Shown: positions 52,501-62,298, numbered from the stretch's first letter. The stretch is DNA of 64,000 nucleotides from Liolophura sinensis (GCF_032854445.1 NC_088307.1:17610001-17674000), one strand, 5' to 3'. The notes: a model not told the origin generated them from the sequence alone. A program made the numbers and translations.

Positions 52501-53552
52501 CAAATAAATCAAATCAAATTAAAATTTTGTTATCCTTTATGCTGCTATTGTATATTGTTTACGTACATTAAGGGTTCTCTACCTGTTATTTGCCTTTCAT
52601 TCTACAATCTTTAGAATCTTAAACAGAAATTAAATGCATTTCTCACTGGCTAGTGGCACAGTATAGCTGAAATATTGCTGATATGGTCTTAGGTCATACT
52701 GATCCACTTCCTGGCTGTTATCTTTTTCAGTTCTGAATCAAGTTCTGAATTAAGGAGTACTATCCTGCAATATTGCTTAATTTTTGCAACACATGTAGAT
52801 TTCAAATTTTGGAAATGGTTATCATTTCGCAACATTTTCCACCTCTGTATGTCAGTTCCAAGCTGGGTAAAAACATGTCATTCTCTGCAACTATACAGAA
52901 ACGGTGACCTTCATATACATGTATTAGAGAAAAGGACAAAAGACTACACTGCTTGGACCGACATGTTTTAGTTAGACAATGTTCCCATTCCATCTTTGCT
53001 ATGCCATCCAATAGTACAAATAAAACATTTATTTATTTATTTATTTATTTATTTATTTGATTGGTGTTTTACGCCGTACTCAAGAGTATTTCACTTATAC
53101 GATGGTGACCAGCATTATGATAGGAGGAAACCTGGGACAGCCTGGGGGAATCCAAGACCATCCGCAGGTTGTTGGCAGACTTTCGCACGTATGGCAGGAG
53201 AGGAAACCAGCTAGAACACACAGTGACTTCGTTGGTGAGTGGCACCTGGGTCATTATGCTGCGCTAGTGCACTAACCAACTGAGCCATTGAGGCCCCAAT
53301 AAAACATTTAAACTCTCGCAGTTTAATTCATGGACTCATGTAAACAGGTAGGTTTCTAGTGTAATGTTATGGTGATACTAACAAGGAATGAAGACTGTCA
53401 AAGTCCACTGATATTTCTATGTACATGGTGTTTAATGAGTTAATTGTACCAATGATGTTGTCACCAGCTCTGCATGTCATACATGTGTGCTGACCTCTGA
53501 CCTTTTACCTTCTCTTCTTGACCTCCAGTCTGGACAACCCATGGTGGCTGAG
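34443..53552 (+). CDS. SH3GLB1: Endophilin-B (SH3GLB1-like), N-terminal half, 6 exons, continues past the window
   Basis: Endophilin-B is a cytosolic BAR-domain protein that binds and curves membranes at mitochondria, Golgi and autophagosomes. Six exons give 600 bases, 200 codons. The start METESFSAKMKKFAAGASTY is the amphipathic helix 0 region. The BAR domain follows: FTEEKIGSAEKTELDAHFEN, WTEKILRQTETVLQPNPNSR, FGPGTAYGNALVKAGQTQYQ, FLQPLRNFLDGDMKTIQKEK, KLLETKRLDLDACKNRLRKA. These match vertebrate SH3GLB1/SH3GLB2 segment by segment; an invertebrate single copy would be co-orthologous to both, so the symbol is nominal. Vertebrate proteins are about 365-395 residues, so the last BAR helix, linker and SH3 domain are missing here. 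I searched 53553-64000 by eye for them and found nothing, so the next intron exceeds 10 kb. Confidence 0.94.
34521..35607. other. Endophilin-B intron 1
   Basis: Unique sequence, somewhat less AT-rich near the promoter; no repeat or gene recognised. Confidence 0.5.
35608..35749 (+). CDS. SH3GLB1: Endophilin-B exon 2
   Basis: Acceptor GCCAACAG ends at 35607, donor GTATGT at 35750. Reads FTEEKIGSAEKTELDAHFEN, LIQRAEKTKVWTEKILRQTE, TVLQPNP. Phase 0 in, 1 out. BAR helix 1. Confidence 0.95.
36043..36256 (+). repeat. MITE-like family B copy
   Basis: About 214 bp with imperfect inverted ends: CAGTAATTCTTCAACC at the left and, reversed, ACTCTAACTCCTCAATC at the right. Contains GTTTGCAAGGTGTTTATTCA and TTGCACTGAAAGTTGCTCTT. 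Best copy for judging the ends. Confidence 0.65.
36462..36590 (+). CDS. SH3GLB1: Endophilin-B exon 3
   Basis: Acceptor GTTTGCAG ends at 36461, donor GTAGGT at 36591. Completes Asn, then SRMEDLFYEKLDKPKRERVT, NFDQLGQFMVDAGNDFGPGT, AY. Phase 1 on both sides. Confidence 0.95.
37795..37935 (-). repeat. MITE-like family A fragment
   Basis: CCAGTAAGATATCATCTTAC, AAATCTCAAAACACC and GTCAGAATCAGACAAAATGA in the family's reverse order. Confidence 0.5.
39973..40012 (+). repeat. V-SINE tail only
   Basis: GGATTCTTGAGTACGGCGTA then AACACCAATCAAATAACATA; about 40 bases, directly before a run of 14-15 G. Confidence 0.7.
40018..40033. repeat. Poly-G run
   Basis: About 15 consecutive G residues, then CGGC. 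Confidence 0.9.
40323..40522 (+). repeat. V-SINE, 5' part, truncated in the core
   Basis: GCGCTAGCCCAGCGTAATGA, B box AGTTCAAGTCC and CTGCAGATGGTCGTGGGTTA, then the core and tail are replaced by unrelated sequence that nonetheless ends ATCAAATCAAAT. Confidence 0.7.
41311..41408 (+). repeat. V-SINE 3' fragment
   Basis: GGAAGGTCTATGAAACCAGT, GGGTTTTCCCCACGC and the tail TTCTGGAGTACAGCATAAAA. Confidence 0.6.
41409..41535 (+). repeat. V-SINE 3' fragment, head-to-tail with the previous one
   Basis: GATGGTCGTGGCTTTCCCCT, CCCGGTTTCCTCCCGCCATA and a shortened tail TATTCGGTGTGAAACACCAA. Confidence 0.65.
42302..42570 (+). repeat. V-SINE, near full length
   Basis: Preceded by a G-rich run (42285-42308). 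Head GGGGCCTGCATGGCCAAGGT, B box AGTTCAAGTC, core CCCTGTTTCCTCCTACCATA, (AATA)n tail. Confidence 0.8.
43788..43938 (-). repeat. V-SINE 3' half, reverse orientation
   Basis: (TTTA)n, GATTGGTGTTTTACGCCGTG through GCAGGTTGCTGGAAGACCTC; the tRNA-like head is absent, a typical 5' truncation. Confidence 0.82.
44017..44745. repeat. 37/30-bp tandem array (GTCACACAGAATAGCTGTGG)
   Basis: The left part (to about 44300) has ~37-bp units with ACTGTCACATACTTTAGTCA. The right part has 30-bp units lacking TACTTTA (ACTGTCACAGTCACACAGAA). About 22 units. The 30-bp part opens long frames on both strands. Endophilin-B intron 3. Confidence 0.9.
44975..44991. repeat. Poly-C run
   Basis: About 15 consecutive C residues after CTGTATTG. 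Confidence 0.85.
46226..46395. repeat. 37-bp units related to the 44-kb array
   Basis: Four to five diverged 37-bp units (ACTATCACATACCTTTGTCA, CACAGAATACCTGAATG), 1.5 kb from the main array and of its longer type. Confidence 0.8.
46581..46714 (+). CDS. SH3GLB1: Endophilin-B exon 4
   Basis: Acceptor TTTGTACAG ends at 46580, donor GTAAGT at 46715. Completes Gly, then NALVKAGQTQYQLGQAEKDF, VGSVANNFLQPLRNFLDGDM, KTIQ. BAR domain; ends in phase 0. It follows a 10-kb intron. Confidence 0.95.
46795..46952 (+). repeat. V-SINE 3' half
   Basis: TTCCTCTCCGGCTGTACTTG, CAACCTGCAGATGGTCATGG, tail TGCTTGAGTATGGTGGAAAA and (AATA)n. Starts 80 bases after the donor of endophilin-B exon 4. Confidence 0.78.
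47420..47500 (+). repeat. V-SINE-related tail of a different subfamily
   Basis: TCTGGTTTCCTCCAGGCATA, then ATTCTTGAGTTTGGTGTTGA and (CAAT)n. The V core word is present but the 3' tail differs from the other copies. Confidence 0.5.
47777..47869 (+). CDS. SH3GLB1: Endophilin-B exon 5
   Basis: Acceptor GTTTACAG ends at 47776, donor GTAATA at 47870. 31 codons, phase 0: KEKKLLETKRLDLDACKNRL then RKAKSQANQQQ, BAR helix 2. Confidence 0.95.
48437..48548. repeat. 12-bp minisatellite (GGTGGTGCTATC)
   Basis: About nine to ten units with ATC/ATA/ATT variation. The corresponding place in copy 1 has only GTTGGTGGCAGTGGCGGTAT, so the expansion is specific to this copy. Confidence 0.92.
48976..49043 (+). 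repeat. V-SINE head fragment nested in the ~700-bp element
   Basis: GGGGCCTCTGTGAATCAGTT to CAGGAGCCTCTCACCAAT; only the tRNA-like part. Confidence 0.7.
49172..49205. repeat. (AC)n microsatellite
   Basis: CA repeats interrupted by two CATA units. Confidence 0.9.
49414..49653 (+). other. Coding-like island inside an endophilin-B intron
   Basis: An open frame of 79 codons (MNSIRQRQPCLVPGDYTLDI to ITVNHGFSDALTS) stands out in base composition from the AT-rich intron around it. It contains an internal near-repeat (AFNPKASNLDQTNAE / GVNPKAGNLSVKSNA). Nine bases after its TAA a perfect donor GTAAGT occurs (49659). The opposite strand is also open from 49836 to 49600. I recognise neither protein. 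It may be a nested small gene, an exon fragment or a degraded mobile element. Confidence 0.3.
50150..50385 (+). repeat. V-SINE, head slightly truncated
   Basis: CGCACGCTAGCGCAGCGTAA, B box AGTTCAAGTCC, CCCCCGGGCTCTGTCCGGTT, tail TTCTTGAGTACGGCGTAAAA. One of the least diverged copies. Confidence 0.85.
50563..50632 (+). repeat. Second-family SINE, tail only
   Basis: CTTTTTCGTCGTCATATGGC then AAATTGTTAAGTACGACGTT and CCCCAAGCACTCACTCC. Confidence 0.75.
50633..52336. other. Endophilin-B intron 5, unique stretch
   Basis: (AATA)n at 50866-50883, a G-rich run at 51237-51253 and poly-A at 51536-51550. A local duplication of AAAACTCC...CTTT(C/T)...CTAACCCTGTTTA-like words occurs at 52078 and 52232. 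No gene seen. Confidence 0.45.
52337..52523 (+). repeat. V-SINE, head missing
   Basis: Starts TCCAGCTCATGCTGGCTTCC just past the B box; complete core CCCGGTTTCCTCCCATCATA and tail. Confidence 0.85.
53028..53298 (-). repeat. Full-length V-SINE, reverse orientation
   Basis: Long (TTTA)n, GATTGGTGTTTTACGCCGTA, ending AACTGAGCCATTGAGGCCCC. A short deletion removes part of the B-box region. It lies 230 bases before the proposed microexon. Confidence 0.85.
53529..53552 (+). CDS. SH3GLB1: Endophilin-B probable 24-base microexon
   Basis: A strong pyrimidine tract (53492-53524) leads to CTCCAG at 53528, and a GTGGGC donor follows at 53553. The 24 bases read SGQPMVAE in phase 0, matching the phase after exon 5. 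Vertebrate SH3GLB1 has alternative, tissue-specific short exons at this same place in the BAR domain, which makes a regulated microexon plausible. No homology supports the eight residues themselves. Confidence 0.55.
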
Positions 53553-53926
53553 GTGGGCATATTTTACTCTACTATTGGCTGTTGTTTTTATACTTCAATT
53601 GTTTTCTTTTGCACACCAGCTGCATTTCAGGTTGAATTAGTTCAAAGTCAAATGTAAGAATTCATCAAAATATTATGAATAAAACTCATAGACTTTCTTA
53701 TGCTTGATTATGTTTGAATTAACACGTCTAAAAAGTCATGCCATGTCTTTAAACGTAATCAAAAGTTTATGCAACAATTATCTTATAAAAGATTTATCAT
53801 AAATATCATGACATAGTGAGAGGAAATTTTGAGCACAGGATTTGTTAAAATTAGCTTTAGCTGTATTCACTTCCACAAATTGGGATTCATGATTGCACCT
53901 TTATCTCTGTCACTTCCCTCTCTCCC

Positions 53927-53952
53927 TCCCCCCCCCCCCCCCCCCCCCCCCT
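53927..53952. repeat. Poly-C run
   Basis: About 24 consecutive C residues after CTCTCCCT; the true length is likely uncertain in an assembly. Confidence 0.85.
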
Positions 53953-55754
53953 GCCGTTTAAATGGTATCACCCGGTGCGAGAAAAACAAGAGTTGCATAT
54001 CTTAAACCAGCATTGGTATCCACGTGGAAAGATTTTATTTTGCTGAATCTGCTTCAGAGAATTGGCTTCCCTTTTTACAGATGATCAAACAAATTCCACT
54101 TTTAGCTTGTTCGGACATTTTAATTTTAAATTACATGACATATCTAAAATCAACATTTGGGGATATTTTTCATGGGGAAAATCCAGCTACATGTAAATAA
54201 ATATCCATCAATTTGTTGTGCAAAAATCTGTGATGTAGTGGTGTAGAGAAAATTGTTGTGAGCATGAATTAGTGATGTTTGATGGTTCATGTAAGGTTAA
54301 ACACATTGTCTATTTTTTGTCCCTGGTTAACATGGATAAAGTACATTTTCAGAACTGTCATGCAACCCGTCAGTTTTGTCAGATAAATTAGATTTATCAA
54401 AATTCCTGCCATAATGGCATTCTCATCTTAGCCTTATCTTAATAGAAAGTTATTGTTTTCAATTCATACAGTTTTCTCCACACCTTTCATGATGATCAAA
54501 TGTTCTATGCTCAGAATAATTAATAGACAGCTGTATACACTACATGTAAAATATCAAAGCCTAAGTGATATTGTTTATTTATTTATTACCAGTATTGTGG
54601 AGGTTTTATGAAGGCCTCAACTGTTGTTTTATGTCAATATTTTGTCTCGATAACAATATTTTGTCTTTCCTTCAAAATCACGTCTTTATCGTTATCTATT
54701 TGTTAGATATACAGTTAACGGTGAATTTGCTCCCGAATTGTCTCTCTATACATGTTCACACACAGCATTAGGAAGATTCAGTTGGAGAATTTGCAATTTG
54801 TAAAACTTGCTTGTACAATGAAAGAATTACCTTCTGACATTTTACACATACACCTTAACTGTAAGTGGTGTAAATTTTATTCACTGTTTACCTGAAATTT
54901 CCATGAAGACCTCCAATTTTGTCACCTTGGTCACAAAGCTCAATGTTTCATTCATTTATGCAGTGAGCACTTTCATATATCAGTAAAATTGTATGTGCAC
55001 TTCTAAAGTTTGTTATGGTCTTACATAGTCATACATGATTTTGCTTTTATGATAGCCTTTTTCTCATCACTGTTGGGTGCTGGTTTCTTTTTTTTTTTTT
55101 TTACAATATATCACATGAAAACAGTTGATGGATTCTATCACCTGTGACAATGAATACTTAAGCAAGTTCAAGACCACTCTGGAATACATTGTCACTTACA
55201 TAGTGTAATATGACTTTGTCTTAGATAATTTGAGAATTTGTATTGTACATTGTAAATGTAACCATGTGAAGTTTTTAAGGCAAAATAACTGTCAAATTGC
55301 ACAATACAAGTTGTCAGTAGTTTGTGAACTCAATTCTCACATGTATTTCTGGCATTGTCTGGTGGGAAAATGAGCTGTCCAGATTGAAGCAGGGTTGGTG
55401 TTAATTATTTTGATGGAATATGTATGTGTAGATGCTCAGGTTATAGTGGGAGATTCGTTTTGCGGATCGGGTGGGGCTTTCTTTTTGTGTGGATGAAGTT
55501 TGTAAGAATTTGAGCTGGGTGAGCATTTTCAGGGTGGTGTTTAATAATCTGAGTGATCGGGTGATCTGGCAGTTCCATAGCTGAGCATACTTTGTCACAG
55601 CAGGATTCCTGTTGTTGGCGGTGTTGTCCGCTGTGAAAAATACATCTGTGATTCCACTCAATCTCTGTAGTATGTTTGCTCCAGCAAGTTCCTTTCATTG
55701 AAATGTCTGATGTTGACTAATCTAGCGTTATGAAATTTTCATTGATTTCTAACA

Positions 55755-55880
55755 TGGCAGTTTCCTCTTCGGCCGTACATAGGAAGGTCTGGCAGCAACC
55801 TGCGGATGGGCGTGGATTAAATTTCCCCTGGTTTCTTACTTAATATTTTTGAGTGTGATGTAAAGCACCAATCAAATATG
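55755..55880 (+). repeat. V-SINE 3' half, internally deleted
   Basis: TTCCTCTTCGGCCGTACATA, CAACCTGCGGATGGGCGTGG, then a shortened core and GTAAAGCACCAATCAAATAT running into (TA)n. Confidence 0.75.
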
Positions 55881-55904
55881 TATATATATATATATATATA
55901 TATA
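55876..55904. repeat. (TA)n microsatellite
   Basis: About 13 TA units grown from the tail of the adjoining V-SINE. Confidence 0.9.
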
Positions 55905-56135
55905 TCAAAATAGCGCTTTATATTTTGTCACATGGTTTACTAGTCACGTGTCGAAATGTCCTGCGGCCTGTTACCAATGAAAAATCTTCCTAATGTGTCT
56001 GTGATAATGCTGCTAATATCAGCTGTGTGTTTTGCTGGCAGAAAAGTTCAAATGAATATATCAGCCTAGTTTTAAACTTGGTGGGTTCTTCCTGCTTATG
56101 CTTTTCTGTGAAAACCTATACATATAGTGGTGTAG

Positions 56136-56476
56136 ACCACTTTCAGTGGCCTAATGGTTAGAGCGTCCATTTCGAAGTCGAAAGACCCAGGATCAAACCT
56201 GGTTCCGGTCATAACAAGACTCTAGAAATTGTACTTGTTGCTGCCTCGTTTCGCGCTCAACTCTGAGAGGTTAGTGCAAGGAAACAGGACTGTTTGGCCC
56301 GTGTCAGTAAAATGTGACTGGGTTGGGTGTCATGACTGGTGTCTTTGGCATGATGGTTCAGCGTGAACTCGCCCTGCCACAAGAAGACACAGTTTATGTG
56401 CACACAACTAATGACCACTCGTCGTTATGACTGAAAAATTGTTACGTACATAAAACCCGCAAGCATGCATACCTAC
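56136..56476 (+). repeat. Third-family SINE, near full length
   Basis: tRNA-like head CAGTGGCCTAATGGTTAGAG with A box TGGCCTAATGG and B box GGATCAAACC. Body TTAGTGCAAGGAAACAGGAC, GGTTGGGTGTCATGACTGGT, tail TGACTGAAAAATTGTTACGT. Confidence 0.82.
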
Positions 56477-57659
56477 ACATAGTGGTGGAAAACTGGCCAA
56501 CTGTTGAAAATCAGCTAGCTGTTATAGGGATATAAAATGCACTCAAATCTGCCATCTGAGTGGGTAGAAATGTTCAGATCATTTGGTATTCGAGGACTTG
56601 TTTCAGCTAACACATCAATGGTTGCCGTGTTAGGCTGTTAGCGAGGGGTACTGATCAACACAGTTAGCAACGTTCAATAATCATCAATTATGTGAGCTCA
56701 GTGAAGTGGTGTTACCAGAGCAATAGCTGGCTGGACTATCAGTGCACTGGGAACCTTAGTCTGTTATAACAGTTTTATAACTGACTGCACTCTTGTGGTG
56801 GATTATTGAATATTCCAGGAGAGAAAGAAAAACTAATGAAACCTGGTGGAGGGAGTAATGTAAAATTACTAACCGGAGTTTGATGTGGTAGTACCAATTG
56901 TGAAGGAGTGCAGATTATAGTCTTATCATAGTTTTTTGCCCAAGCTAACCCACATTTTTTCCCCCCTCTCTGTTTCTTTATGCCGCTATCATAACAATGA
57001 AATGGAAGTGACGTGTACTTGATATCATACAGCTGCCGTTTGGTTGAACTTGTACTTGTATAGAACAGGAATAATAAGTACCATTATTTGTGGAGATCGT
57101 CCGATATCTACCTCGGCCCAGTTTCCTTCTCTTTTAAATCTATCAACCATTGCATGAGCAGTTATATATTCTAATCCAATCCCAAATCTAATTAATTCAT
57201 GAAATCAACTAACTACTGTTTGCATTAAAAGGCTGATAAGGCCATTTGTATTGTATTAGCAATACAAAACAGCCAGTATCATTTGCATTGTGGTTATTCC
57301 CTCTTAGAACATAATAATCCTTGATGAAATTGGTGAAAAAAATACTGATAACACAATGCCCTGAAGTCAGCAGTAACCTTTGAGATAGTTTGATGATTGT
57401 TGAAATCAAGTATAATATAGCAGAGAAAGATATGTGGTCACAAGCTTACGGGATGAATATTTTAGAAAATGCACTCTATAATCAAGGACAAGTACAGTAG
57501 TTGTCCCCAACAACAACAACATGTACAATGCTGTAATATAGGCACACATGTGGTTGTTTCATGGCAAACTTATTTTACTGCATTGCTAGTGATTGGTGAT
57601 ATACATGTTCTATTAAAGGTACTGTAAATAATCTAATCTTTCTCTCCTCCCCCCACCTC

Positions 57660-57790
57660 CACCAAAAGTGCATTTTTAAAGGCAAATAAATGTCATAAGT
57701 TATTATTATTTTCTGTGCTGATATCCAGAGGAATATCATCCTGCATTTCACACAAACCTCAAAACACCCTTCTGAAATCAATAAAACTTT
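57660..57790 (-). repeat. MITE-like family A fragment
   Basis: AAAAGTGCATTTTTAAAGGC, AAATAAATGTCATAAG, AGGAATATCATCCTGCATTT, AAACCTCAAAACACC and AATCAATAAAACTTT in reverse family order. A V-SINE follows it directly. Confidence 0.6.
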
Positions 57791-57804
57791 GGCAAATACA
57801 ATTC

Positions 57805-57962
57805 ATGGCCGACTGTATGTGGGAAGGTCTGCAGCAACCTGCAGATGGTTGTGGACTTTGCCCAGGCTCTGCCGGGTTTCCTCCCACCATAGTGCTGGCC
57901 GTTGTCGTATAAATGAAATATTCTTGGCAAAATACCAGTCAAATGAATAGATAAATAAATAA
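57805..57962 (+). repeat. V-SINE 3' half
   Basis: GGCCGACTGTATGTGGGAAG, GCCGGGTTTCCTCCCACCAT, a tail with a small deletion (ATTCTTGGCAAAATACCAGT) and (AATA)n. Confidence 0.8.
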
Positions 57963-59002
57963 ATTCATGGACGAAGTGTTTGGTCATTTGGGATATATTT
58001 CGTTGATAGGTTGGAAAAGTCTGCAGTGCCTAAACAAGTTGCTTTTATGAATGCATGGTATCTTGTTTCTGTTCCTGTAGAAATTCGGTTTAAAGATTAA
58101 AAGATCCATTTTAAGCAAGTTCCCAGAGAATTCTATTACATGTACCACCAGGACATCTGGTTTAGACCAGTCAGACATGTGCCATCAACAAAACCAGAGC
58201 TGTCCATCATAGTAGAGACTTGGGCCTATTTTTCAATAGATCTATTTGTTCGATATCAAATGTATGAATCCACCAACTTTGATGGAATGAATTAAGGTAG
58301 ACCAGCAACAATGATAAGTTGCTATGATAATGTTGTTTGTCATGCAGCTGTCAAATTTTTAGCGCGTTATGTGAAAATTATTCTGCCTATTAATTAAGAA
58401 ACATTTAATTGGCTTGAAGTGTGGGACAACCTTAGGTATTAGATTCACTGAACAGTAGTGTCCTCAGAGAAAGAAGGTTTGTTGCAATAAATGAAAATGT
58501 AACAGCATAGTTAAATACTACTTTTTTCGCCATTGTTATTTATTGCCAACTGTAGTTTTATATTATATCATAACCAAGATATTTCAGTGAAAACAAATTC
58601 TGTGGAAGTACGTCTCATTGGAAAGCAAAAAAAAAGCAAGAACTGAGTAATACTGAGTGATATTTCTATCTATGACCGAACTTTTCACAAAGCTTTGAAA
58701 TGTGTCTACGTATATAGGACAGGTGTTGTACAGTAAGAACAAAGACCCCACAGTACAGGGCACTACCGGTTGTATGGCCCTCACATGTGAAAGGCAGAAG
58801 TTAAGTCTTTGGATCCAGAAACTCTAGAAATGCAGATAATGTGTTTCCTACTTCACACACACCACATCTATTGTTTTCCCTGTTTGACAAATGTTATGTA
58901 TTCCAGCTCTGTACTTTGACCCTCAGTGATACACCCAGGGTTAGCTAGGTTATGCCACCAACTGTCTTGAATTACGCTTTATTCTCAACCTTCTTCCATA
59001 AG

Positions 59003-59358
59003 ACCGGCCCGATAGCACAGTTGGGAGAGCGTCCGCGTAGGGAGCAGTAATCCAGAGTCAATCCTGGGTCGAGTCACACCTAAGACTTTAAAAGAGGAAG
59101 TTGTAACTTCCTTGCTTGGCGTTCAGCATGAAAGGAATAGTGCAACGACTGGTTGACCCGTATCAGTATAATGGCTCGAGCGGGGCGGCTTACTGCCTTT
59201 GGAAAGTCGTCTCAGTGAAGCAGCACTGGATTAAAAGAGCGGTGGAAATCCATCCTGCAGAAAAGAGGCACATTACATTCTCTCTAAGCATTCTTTCGTT
59301 GTCATATGACTGAAAATTGTTAAGTACGACCTCAAACCCCAAGCACTCACTCACCCAC
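59003..59358 (+). repeat. Second-family SINE, full length
   Basis: tRNA-like head GACCGGCCCGATAGCACAGT with A box TAGCACAGTTGG and a weak B box GGGTCGAGTC. Body GAGGAAGTTGTAACTTCCTT, AAGTCGTCTCAGTGAAGCAG, tail GAAAATTGTTAAGTACGACC and (CACT)n. Confidence 0.85.
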
Positions 59359-59789
59359 TTCAGAATTAAGGCAATTAAAGCGTGTGATTTTAGACATTGA
59401 AATAATTATCTTACATTTTACACTTTCAAAAGTTTTTGTATGCCTTCAAACATTCATTATCTTTATGCCTTCAAAAATTCATTTTCTGTAGACCTTTAAA
59501 AACTTTTTCTCTATACTCTCAAACAGTTATATTCATCATGCTTTTAAGAATGCTTTTTTTTTATACGCAGTAATTAATACACTTTACAATGACAATGATG
59601 GAAAGTCGATCCTATTGTAATAGATAAGTGTACATTTTTATTCAGTCATTACAATTCTTGCAGAGAAAGGAAAGAAATATGAAAGCAGAGGTGTAGAAAT
59701 GTCAATAAAAGTAGGTTGTTGGTACTGTTTAAAGTCAAGAGTCTCCTTCACCTACGTGTATTGGCATGATTAGGATGTAAGCCAGGGCT

Positions 59790-59932
59790 GCTGTGAGTTC
59801 AAGTCCAGCTCATGCTGGCTTCCTCTCCCGCCGTAAGTGGGAAGGTCTGGCAGCAACCTGTGGCTGGTCGTGGGTTTCCCCCCGGGCTCTTTCCGGTTTC
59901 CCTCCACCATAATGCTGGCTGCCATCGTGACA
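59790..59932 (+). repeat. V-SINE, both ends truncated
   Basis: B box GTGAGTTCAAGTCCAGCTCA to CCACCATAATGCTGGCTGCC; the usual tail is missing. Confidence 0.78.
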
Positions 59933-60162
59933 AGAAGCCTTACTTACTGTTGACTTCCCCAGTTTCGTGTAACCTGCCTTTGCGTATTATTTTGATATGT
60001 ATGTTCAGGGTGTTAGTGATGCGCATATTTCCAAGGAATTGGCAAAAGTGGGTAAAGAGCCTAGTTTTCATAAAACAGTTTTGTTGGTCAGGCTGCATGC
60101 AAACAGTGCAGCTTGAGAAAGGTGTAAAGTTACATTGTTTGTTCTGTACAGGTTTACAGTTG

Positions 60163-60378
60163 CTGACACTGCAATTCTTCAACTTGCAAGGTGTTTACTC
60201 ATATTCTGAGAGCATAATTCTGTGTAGACTGATAAAATCATACTTTTTGTGAAGACATGAAGTTGGCCAATCCAACCAATGTGGTTTTGTCTTCAAAAGC
60301 AACTAAAACTGTGCATAAATTGCACTAAGATTTGCTATTTCGTATACAAATAGTTTCAGGAATTAAGGTATAGCAGTA
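60163..60378 (+). repeat. MITE-like family B copy
   Basis: CACTGCAATTCTTCAACTTG, GTGTAGACTGATAAAATCAT, TTGCACTAAGATTTGC and the end CAGGAATTAAGGTATAG. Confidence 0.62.
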
Positions 60379-60556
60379 ATCTGAAATCTTTGTGTTAAAC
60401 AACTTGTGGTTTTAGTAAGGTTACTGGTATGCATGTGTATATAGCACATCAGTTTGTGATGATTTAAGTAGGTTGCCCCAAAAACAAAACAAAAAAAGTC
60501 ACCTTTATGTTCAGTACGCTGTCAGTATGTATTTTCATGTTTTCGTGCATGATTTC

Positions 60557-60632
60557 TGGCATGTTTATGAATCATGAATGCATGTTTATGAATCATGAAT
60601 GCATTGTTTTTATGAATCATGAATGCATGTTT
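60557..60632. repeat. 22-bp triplication (TTTATGAATCATGAATGCATG)
   Basis: Three units; TCATGA and TGCATG/ATGCAT palindromes within each. Confidence 0.88.
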
Positions 60633-60867
60633 GGTGGTAGATGTTACCTTGGCACACCTAGCTTTGCTTTTTTTATTCAGACAAAGTAATCTGTTCTCAG
60701 GACTAGAAACTGTTGTTGTGCCCACCAGATCTTCATGATTTATCACAGGCTTGGTTTGTGCCCCTCAAGGAGGAATGATAGTTAACATACGCTATAACAT
60801 ACAGTGTATGAGATTTGTAGACTTTGAAGCCCCCAAATTTCTAACACCCCCTCCCCCCCTCCATTGG

Positions 60868-61012
60868 CCCAAAAGACATTACTTTTTGGTGCTGATACTT
60901 ACATGTTTCTGGCAGGATATCATTCTACTTTCTGAACAAACCTCAAAATACCTTTCTAAAACCAATCAAATGCTTAGAATCAAGCAAAATGAGTAACTTG
61001 GCCATGGATTAG
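60868..61012 (-). repeat. MITE-like family A fragment
   Basis: AAAGACATTACTTTTTGGTG, CAGGATATCATTCTACTTTC, AAACCTCAAAATACC and AGAATCAAGCAAAATGAGTA in reverse family order. Confidence 0.6.
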
Positions 61013-62298
61013 TACCTTTGTGAAACAAATACATATTATCAGACAGTTTGTCCACGTTTTGATGCAACTTTTGAGGCGAAAATATTGAACAGACAGGCAA
61101 AAAAATCCACAGCAAATGAACAGGGGAATAATTTGAGCAATCCACATTAAGCATCATTGTCCATCTAGGACAAACACTAAAACAGACTGCAAATGAATCC
61201 AGACAATTCCCAAGCCATTAGCGTTACATGTGGCATTAAATTTCTGCTGAGCATTGTAAAACAATACACTCTGTTGTAATGATATTTTGACAGAGGCAAT
61301 CCGACAGAAATCCAGCTGTAACTTTTTATCGTGACGTTTATAATGATTTTTGCATTAATGCAGTATTAATGGGTTATAGGAACTGCTGTTGGCAAATACA
61401 CACATTTGTCCAGTAGAACAAAAAATACATAATTTTGTACATGCACCATAAGTTTTGATTTTTATCTGAAATGTTAGTTATGATATTTGATAATCTTGGC
61501 AAACATAGGAAACATATCTGCATTAGGTATTAAAATCTTTACCAGGACACACATACAAAGGGCATTTTTATAACTTTCACATGGAAAAACTTTTGAAGGG
61601 TAATTAAGGTATTATTTTTTCTGTCCATGTTTAAAAGTTAGTGTGCAAGAATAATAATTCTTTAGAGGTTGTTTTTTCCTTTTTTGGCCAGGTTTTTGAT
61701 AGTGAATAAAAGAGAAAAAAAATGCTAATATGAAGAATAGCTAAGGATAGAGTTTGTAACAGCATGTCAGTATAAAGATGGAAATAGGTTTTATTTCAGA
61801 ATTTTTTTGGGTATTTCCACCCAAGAGCGTGCCATAATGTCATCATTTGTGTGTCCTGTCTGGATGTATAAATAGGCTCTGGTGTCCCAATAAACAACTT
61901 TGACATTGTAAAATGCAGAGATTCGGAGGTGTAGACTCATAAGGGACCTTCTCCGATTCACATGTAATACCTAAGAGAGCTTTGGGCCAAGGTAAATTCT
62001 TCCCTTGTGTGTCTTATATGTGGGTGGAGATGCAGGGCCTGAGTGTAAACAAAGTGGTCATTTCATACACACATACACACATACAGCAGAAGTTCACTCT
62101 GATTATCAGGGGTGATAAGGGACCATCTCGGCTATATGTCCACTAAAATCAGTATCAGGATGGTCATAAAACAAAACTACAAGGGATATTTTACTTATTC
62201 TGGATGAAGTAAAAAAAGGCTGAAAGATGTGAGTGAAATGTACAGCGCAGAATTAGAGCCAGACAATTGCTGTTGTTGTTGTTACTGCTGTTACAACA

